From an uncultured Dehalococcoidia bacterium (GTDB taxonomy: Bacteria; Chloroflexota; Dehalococcoidia; Lucifugimonadales; UBA3495), in assembly GCA_951812625.1 (NCBI GenBank), contig CATOSP010000002.1, positions 1,870,788 to 1,934,787 of the forward strand: a DNA stretch of 64,000 bases, written 5' to 3'. A model generated the notes under the pieces. It was not told the DNA's origin. It worked only from the letters and a program-made list of their open reading frames with translations, and ran no database searches. The position numbers and the translations under genes are program-made. This document shows, piece by piece, positions 60,301-64,000 of this stretch; the stretch's first letter is position 1, and every line of letters starts with the position of its first letter.

Positions 60301-62268
60301 GCAGGTCAGAGGGATATTAGGATCTCGTTCAATGGGACACCGGTAGCGTTGGTCGTTGCGGCGGACGATACCGGCGGGTTCGCTACGGCCTTTGAGGTCC
60401 CAGACTCTCCGTCGGGTCTCCATTTCGTCGGCCACTCTGGCAGCACCGTGATAATGGAGTCGGGTCCGGGTTCCGGGTTCCAAGTCACACCCGGTGTTTC
60501 GCTCGAGAGAGTTACTGGGCCTCCCGGGGTCGATCTCCAGATCCATGGATCCGGATTCCCCACGAACGATCCCGGGATAACCATATCGTTTGACGGCTCT
60601 CCGCTTAAGGAGGGTATCACAGCCGACGCCGACGGCTCTTTCACCACGTCGGTCGAAGTGCCTCACTCCACCGCGGGAGTCCATAAGGTTTCCGCGATTG
60701 CTTCAGGACTGGGCGGATTGACCAGTTCATTGGAGGACTTTGAGATCACACCCGCTCTCATCCTTGAACCAGAGTTTGGTAGTGTCAGAGACACTTTGCA
60801 GGTAACCGGATTGGGGTTTTCACCGCAGTCACAGATTTCGATAGACTACGGTGACGGCATCCTAGACACGGCCAGCGTAACGGACACGTTAGGGACATTC
60901 GAATCGTCCATCGTCATTCCGGCCTCCGGGAGCGGGGAGCACTTGATTGTTGCGACAGACGAGGAGAACATCGACGCAACTGCGACATTTGTGCTGGAAC
61001 GAATTCCTCCTCCGGCTCCAATCCTGTTGCTGCCTGAAGATGGGACCGGAGGTGGTCTTCTTGGTGGATTCCGCCCGGAATTGAGCTGGGAACCCGTCGA
61101 GGACCCGAGCGGAGTAACCTACGACTTTCAAATCAGTTCTGATTCGGAGTTCGCATCAACGGTACTAGAACAGACCGGCCTTGCAACTCCGGCCCACGCG
61201 ATAGCCGAGGAAGCGGCCCTAGATCGTGGAAAGTACTATTGGCGCGTTAGGGCCGTGGACATGGCAAACAACGCGGGCCCGTGGACCGGACCTTTCGAGG
61301 TCAAGTCCGGGGTGCTCCCGGTATGGCTGGTCCCGTTGGTGGTCGTCTTGTTGGCCGCCGTGGCAGGAGGAGGCGGGTACGCCTACTTAAGCCGCAGGAG
61401 GTATCAATCGACCAAGGAGCCAGCATTCCCCCAGTTGGCGAGGGAAGCTGCCACCGCACCTGCGCTGCCAGGTACCGCCTCCACCGGTGGGACTGCGCCG
61501 ACTCCCCGGTCCATACCAAGACTGGCTTTACCGTCATCGCCCCTCCGGCGGCGGCGGACCCGCTCCCCCGAGGAGGAGGCTCAACTACGGTTAGTCGTCG
61601 ACTTCCTGCGGTCGCTCCCGCTGCTGGAGATCAATTCCGACTTAGGCTGGCTTGACGAACTGGTCGAAGCAGCGGGGAATGCCGAAGCCGATGCTTTCGA
61701 GCGAGTGTTGGAAGGGGACATCAACCTGGGCTACCAACCCGCATGGTTGCGGCACCCCACGTTTGAGACGGTACGGCAGGTACTTCAGGGGCACCCATTC
61801 CTTGAGGAACTAGAGGCATTCGTTGAGGCCGTTGACAGCTGCACGGTCGACACAGTCGAGTTGCTGCGCCGGGTTTACCATGACGTGGCGGACGGCGCGC
61901 CTGACGGGGCGGTCAGGGTCTACCGCTGGCGGTTCGTGCTTGGGGTGATCAAGCACTCGTTGGGGTGGTTCCGCGGTTCGTACCTGCGCGAGCCATCCGT
62001 CAGGGACTATCGCATTGAACCCTTCAACGATGATGGGGAGGAGCCGCTGGTCACTCTAGTAGGCGAAGACACCACGCCATTCGCCGGCACACTTATCCAA
62101 GGTGTGATTGAGTCCGACGCTATCGCCTACCGTGATCTCCATCTTGCCTTGCGCGGGAATTACACCGACAGTGAGAATGCGCGTTCGCTTGCATCCAGGC
62201 TAACCTCCCTGGAAATACTGCGCCAGCAGATGACCAGCAACCTGGAACAGTTGGGCGACGTCTCATAA
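57334..62268 (+). CDS. Giant IPT/TIG-repeat surface protein with a membrane anchor and cytoplasmic domain
   Basis: 1644 residues. A signal peptide ends near AWAQ (residue 48). A divergent bacterial repeat domain follows (GWSGFCSGSSPTCSV). Then come 13 IPT/TIG-like immunoglobulin repeats of about 80 residues (roughly 140-1220), each with V-x-V-T-G-x-GF and a D-x-x-G-S-x-x-x-x-F-x-V-P turn. A fibronectin-III-like domain is next (PAPILLLPEDGTGG to GPFEV), then one TM helix around 1325-1345. The last ~280 residues are an acidic/arginine-rich helical domain I cannot name. No sortase motif is seen. Start is TTG 57334; a second in-frame TTG is at 57346. Likely an adhesin or sensor. Confidence 0.85.
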   Translation: MANPLDTYRRQLHHIWAAWPFFAVALIAAGLSVFSNLQDAWAQSTSDTTLTVRVNGNGDGEVTSPIGPINCNKSESDIQSENCIADFSPGFRTTLTLTATPAADSRFVGWSGFCSGSSPTCSVPVGELDRTITATFNVQDQSITVTPTSGVPRTDTVTITGRNYPAATYTIRFDGQTGVGSPVVVSDSGTFTQSFVVPWAPSGARTVRVGAGIATFNVVSGTTLTPDSGPAGSDVEVTGEGFEANNSRLPLRFGTQTLNPVSSDAQGSIRATFQVPDLAAGSYRVILGTATPVTFTIASELRLGSTSGSPGDTVQVTGSGFRANSSLNLTFDGNAIRSVPVDSHGKVATSFQVPESPAGPTSVALGDRSTSFRVTPKLTLETGAAVPGAAVRVTGTGFSRNERNIIISVGGTRVATGVSTDASGSWSHSVEVPSLPAGTHQVVASGTSTQSSSAPSAPLTLGSLVTLEQPSGPPGTVLTIHGSGFRPQETVRVAAGNNLVTASVRADNGGAWSTSLEVPNSPGGALVISATGTGQRRTESEFTVTPQVTLSRTSGPPNSSIDMEGSGFPANAAGITIRFADTVVASLAADGQGSFTRPFSVPQAATGSYMLTIGGSGATLRIPFEVTPRITLDGATGGQRGSMTVRGSGFAADEGDITLTLQDIPVASGITANSHGSWSATFGAPPLPSGIYSLRASGARTAISSVPEVTVSLTTHMRLDRASGSPGDSLLISGGGFSPGSGVTIVVGDNLFQTTTVADDTGSWSASITIPTAPGGRLAIAASGPNGETEGATFMITPNVSLSEAFSQPGKAIDMTGHGFEPGQSLSVSLGNSSIASPVADSRGSWTSQFIVPASPAGSYPLTIKTIGGDLKIPFLISAGISLSVSRASPTDTIVVSGSGFSQSERGISVSVERTAVASGISADRRGSWDVTIGAPPLPGGSYEVWASGSTTSANDSGTELLTIVPGLHMSPESGPPGTRVNVTGRGFGAGQRDIRISFNGTPVALVVAADDTGGFATAFEVPDSPSGLHFVGHSGSTVIMESGPGSGFQVTPGVSLERVTGPPGVDLQIHGSGFPTNDPGITISFDGSPLKEGITADADGSFTTSVEVPHSTAGVHKVSAIASGLGGLTSSLEDFEITPALILEPEFGSVRDTLQVTGLGFSPQSQISIDYGDGILDTASVTDTLGTFESSIVIPASGSGEHLIVATDEENIDATATFVLERIPPPAPILLLPEDGTGGGLLGGFRPELSWEPVEDPSGVTYDFQISSDSEFASTVLEQTGLATPAHAIAEEAALDRGKYYWRVRAVDMANNAGPWTGPFEVKSGVLPVWLVPLVVVLLAAVAGGGGYAYLSRRRYQSTKEPAFPQLAREAATAPALPGTASTGGTAPTPRSIPRLALPSSPLRRRRTRSPEEEAQLRLVVDFLRSLPLLEINSDLGWLDELVEAAGNAEADAFERVLEGDINLGYQPAWLRHPTFETVRQVLQGHPFLEELEAFVEAVDSCTVDTVELLRRVYHDVADGAPDGAVRVYRWRFVLGVIKHSLGWFRGSYLREPSVRDYRIEPFNDDGEEPLVTLVGEDTTPFAGTLIQGVIESDAIAYRDLHLALRGNYTDSENARSLASRLTSLEILRQQMTSNLEQLGDVS

Positions 62269-62396
62269 GGCCCGCCATCTCCCAGCTCCAAAGACATGGG
62301 AGCCCCTCGCCTCTTCCCGCTTGCCATGATTCCCTGAATTTCGGGTGCAGCTATGTGGCTTGAAGAGGCCTATGCGTCGACCTGGACAGACTTGAG

Positions 62397-62405
62397 TGGT
62401 AGTAT
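62397..62405 (+). promoter_or_regulatory. Extended -10 of the LLM/CMD gene pair
   Basis: TGG followed by TAGTAT (62400-62405), with a weak TCGACC about 17 bases upstream. It lies 30 bases before the ATG at 62435. Confidence 0.45.
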
Positions 62406-62434
62406 CAGGATATCCGAACAGAGGAGGAGCGGGC

Positions 62435-63280
62435 ATGGACATTGGTATTTCCGCAAGGGTGTCATCAAACTCGCTTGACACTGCCGAGTTGGCCAAGCGC
62501 GCCGAGGAACTGGGTTTTGAATCATTCTGGTTGCCGGAGCATGCAGTTCTGCCAGTCAACACGACCTCCCGTTACGGCGGTACCCCTGACGGTTCGATCC
62601 CACCGTCGATGGCCGATATCGGCGACCCGCTGATTGGTCTGGCCAGGGCATCGGCACCCACCAGCACAATCATGCTAGGCACAGCCATCAGCCTGGTACC
62701 GGAACACAACCCTCTGCTCCAGGCCAAGCAGATTGCTACTCTAGATCGGCTCTCCAACGGCCGGTTCCTCTTCGGAATTGGTGCCGGATGGCTCCAAGAA
62801 GAAACCGAAATTATGGGCGGGGACTTCCGCCACCGTTGGGGCCAGACCCGTGAAGCCATCCTCGCCATGAAGGAACTCTGGACCAAGGACGAAGCAGAGT
62901 TCCACGGTCGTTTCTATGACTTTCCGCCCGTCAGATGCTCCCCCAAGCCGATGCAAGAGCCCCATCCTCCGGTGTACCTGGGAGGATTCGCTCCCAACGT
63001 GTTTAAGCGCGTCGTAGCTTGGGGTGACGGTTGGATGCCAGTCCGCGTCAGCGAGGAGCAAGTACGAATGGGTCGGGCGACCCTTGACGAGTTGGCGGAA
63101 GCCGCTGGACGGGACCCCAAGTCCATCCGCCTGATGGTGTGCAACGTCCCTGCAGACCCGGACCTGATCGGAAGACTGGAATCCGCCGGGGCAGACCGCG
63201 TTACTGTGTCACTGCCCCCCGAAACCGGGGACGGGGCCCTGGTCGAGATGGAAGCCCTAGCATCCGCGGTAATGGGTTAG
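62435..63280 (+). CDS. LLM-class F420-dependent oxidoreductase, TIGR03619-like (7 of 7)
   Basis: 281-residue short LLM enzyme with GFESFWLPEHAVLP, IMLGTAISLVPEHNPLLQAKQIATLD and RFLFGIGAGWLQEETEIMGGDFRHRW. This resembles the F420-type protein at 10174 more than the longer FMN-type ones. GAGGAGGAG precedes the ATG at 62435. It is followed by a CMD-like gene (gap 50 bases), so the two may oxidise and then decarboxylate or rearrange the same compound. Substrate unknown. Confidence 0.88.
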   Translation: MDIGISARVSSNSLDTAELAKRAEELGFESFWLPEHAVLPVNTTSRYGGTPDGSIPPSMADIGDPLIGLARASAPTSTIMLGTAISLVPEHNPLLQAKQIATLDRLSNGRFLFGIGAGWLQEETEIMGGDFRHRWGQTREAILAMKELWTKDEAEFHGRFYDFPPVRCSPKPMQEPHPPVYLGGFAPNVFKRVVAWGDGWMPVRVSEEQVRMGRATLDELAEAAGRDPKSIRLMVCNVPADPDLIGRLESAGADRVTVSLPPETGDGALVEMEALASAVMG

Positions 63281-63330
63281 CCCTAGTCGCTACTGCTGAA
63301 GAGGCGCACAAGTTACCAGAGGAGGACAAA

Positions 63331-63891
63331 GTGGCTAGAATTCCTGCCCCTACAAGGGAGTCTGTTCCCCAAGACCAGTTGGAGGCGTTCGACGAGTACG
63401 TCGAGTCTCGTGGAAGCATACCCACCACCGGGCCGTTGTCAGTGATGCTCAACGTCCCGGAGGTTCTCAAGCGGGGTGAGGACCTCCGGGCATATCTCCG
63501 CGGCGACGGTTCAAGTCTTCCCCGTCCGATTATAGAACTGGCGATGCTGGTAACAGCCAGGGAGAACAACTGCCAATTCATCTGGAACGCCCATGCCGCC
63601 GCAGGCCGGGCGGCCGGACTCAACGACGAATTGATAAACAACCTGAGAGACAAGAAGGACCTCCCGGGGATGTCACACCAGGAGAGGGCCGTGGTGGAAT
63701 ACGGTAGGGAATTCTTCCGCACCCGAACCGTCGGCCAAGCCACATTCGACGCGGCCCTTGGTCAGTTCGGCACTCGAGGGTTGGCCGAACTGACCTCCCT
63801 GATGGGCTATTACGCGCTGCTAGCGTTCAACATAAACGCGTTTGGGGTGGAAATACCTGAAGAGCGGGACGAGGAAGCCCTCCCGATTTAG
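63331..63891 (+). CDS. Carboxymuconolactone-decarboxylase-like protein (2 of 2)
   Basis: 186-residue CMD/AhpD-fold protein: ARIPAPTRESVPQDQLEAF, then PIIELAMLVTARENNCQFIWNAHAAAG and GLAELTSLMGYYALLAFNINAFGV. It has the same length and layout as the protein at 45909. There is no CxxC, so it is unlikely to be an AhpD peroxidase. The GTG at 63331 is chosen because GGAGG precedes it; the longer in-frame extension to 63139 overlaps the LLM gene. Confidence 0.83.
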   Translation: MARIPAPTRESVPQDQLEAFDEYVESRGSIPTTGPLSVMLNVPEVLKRGEDLRAYLRGDGSSLPRPIIELAMLVTARENNCQFIWNAHAAAGRAAGLNDELINNLRDKKDLPGMSHQERAVVEYGREFFRTRTVGQATFDAALGQFGTRGLAELTSLMGYYALLAFNINAFGVEIPEERDEEALPI

Positions 63892-63945
63892 TCTCGCCCG
63901 GCAACTTCTGGATATTTCGTCACTGCTAATCCAAGGAGAGAAGGC

Positions 63946-64000
63946 TATGGAAGTACAACCGTTCCATATCCACGTAAGCGACGCGGTGATAGCCGACCTC
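63946..64000 (+). CDS. Epoxide-hydrolase-like protein, N-terminus (partial)
   Basis: The ATG at 63946 has AAGGAGAG upstream. The 18 codons visible read MEVQPFHIHVSDAVIADL, which matches the start of the epoxide hydrolase N-terminal (EHN) domain, normally PFxIxVPDxxLxDL. The catalytic part lies outside the window. Confidence 0.6.

Noticed and set aside
1..64000. CRISPR array, tRNA or rRNA genes
   Set aside because: No regularly spaced short repeats and no recognisable cloverleaf or rRNA sequence was found by eye.

Overview
The window is high-GC bacterial DNA with dense genes on both strands, many GTG/TTG starts and GGAGG-type ribosome binding sites. Its content points to the Chloroflexota, most likely a SAR202-like member of the Dehalococcoidia. 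It has seven luciferase-like (LLM) flavin/F420 monooxygenases, two CaiB/BaiF CoA-transferases, two carboxymuconolactone-decarboxylase-like proteins, two acetolactate-synthase-like TPP enzymes, an enolase-superfamily dehydratase, an oligopeptide ABC transporter and many solo catabolic oxidoreductases. The taxonomic call is an inference from gene content; no rRNA or tRNA gene was seen.

Layout. 0-8 kb: SAM hydrolase, a 2-oxoacid dehydrogenase E1 alpha/beta pair (beta frameshifted in a G6 run), SDR, amidohydrolase, beta-propeller, LLM enzyme. 8-14.4 kb: MFS transporter, lectin-like protein, LLM, a coupled CoA-transferase/LLM pair, isochorismatase-type hydrolase. 14.4-18.1 kb: an operon of a cupin, a NIPSNAP protein and two proteins of the glycine/sarcosine/betaine reductase component B type. 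The second contains an in-frame UGA in the family's selenocysteine position. 18.1-23.3 kb: minus-strand TPP enzyme, phosphoglucose isomerase, 6-phosphogluconate dehydrogenase, and a PHP phosphoesterase. 23.7-33.5 kb: enolase-superfamily enzyme, phosphodiesterase, LLM, C1 peptidase, then a peptide-type ABC transporter (binding protein, two permeases, no ATPase here) and an amidase. 33.5-41.9 kb: minus-strand DM13, NHL, DUF1800, DUF1501, GMC oxidoreductase and a two-domain GH105-like protein. 42-55 kb: CoA-transferase, an unknown protein preceded by direct repeats, small monooxygenase, MDR reductase, CMD protein, LLM/cupin/dipeptidase operon, second TPP enzyme, overlapping hotdog pair, metallo-beta-lactamase-fold hydrolase. 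55.2-56.9 kb: an apparently intact IS1380-type insertion sequence. 57.3-62.3 kb: a giant 13-repeat IPT/TIG surface protein. 62.4-64 kb: LLM, CMD protein and the start of an epoxide hydrolase.

Most genes look like a scavenging, probably aerobic heterotroph that opens and oxidises diverse organic compounds. The selenoprotein operon stands out: glycine-reductase-type components are classically anaerobic (Stickland fermentation), yet here they sit without grdA/grdC/grdD, and the GrdE-like partner appears to lack the cysteine that normally becomes the pyruvoyl group. That operon is the best candidate for an undescribed system in this window.
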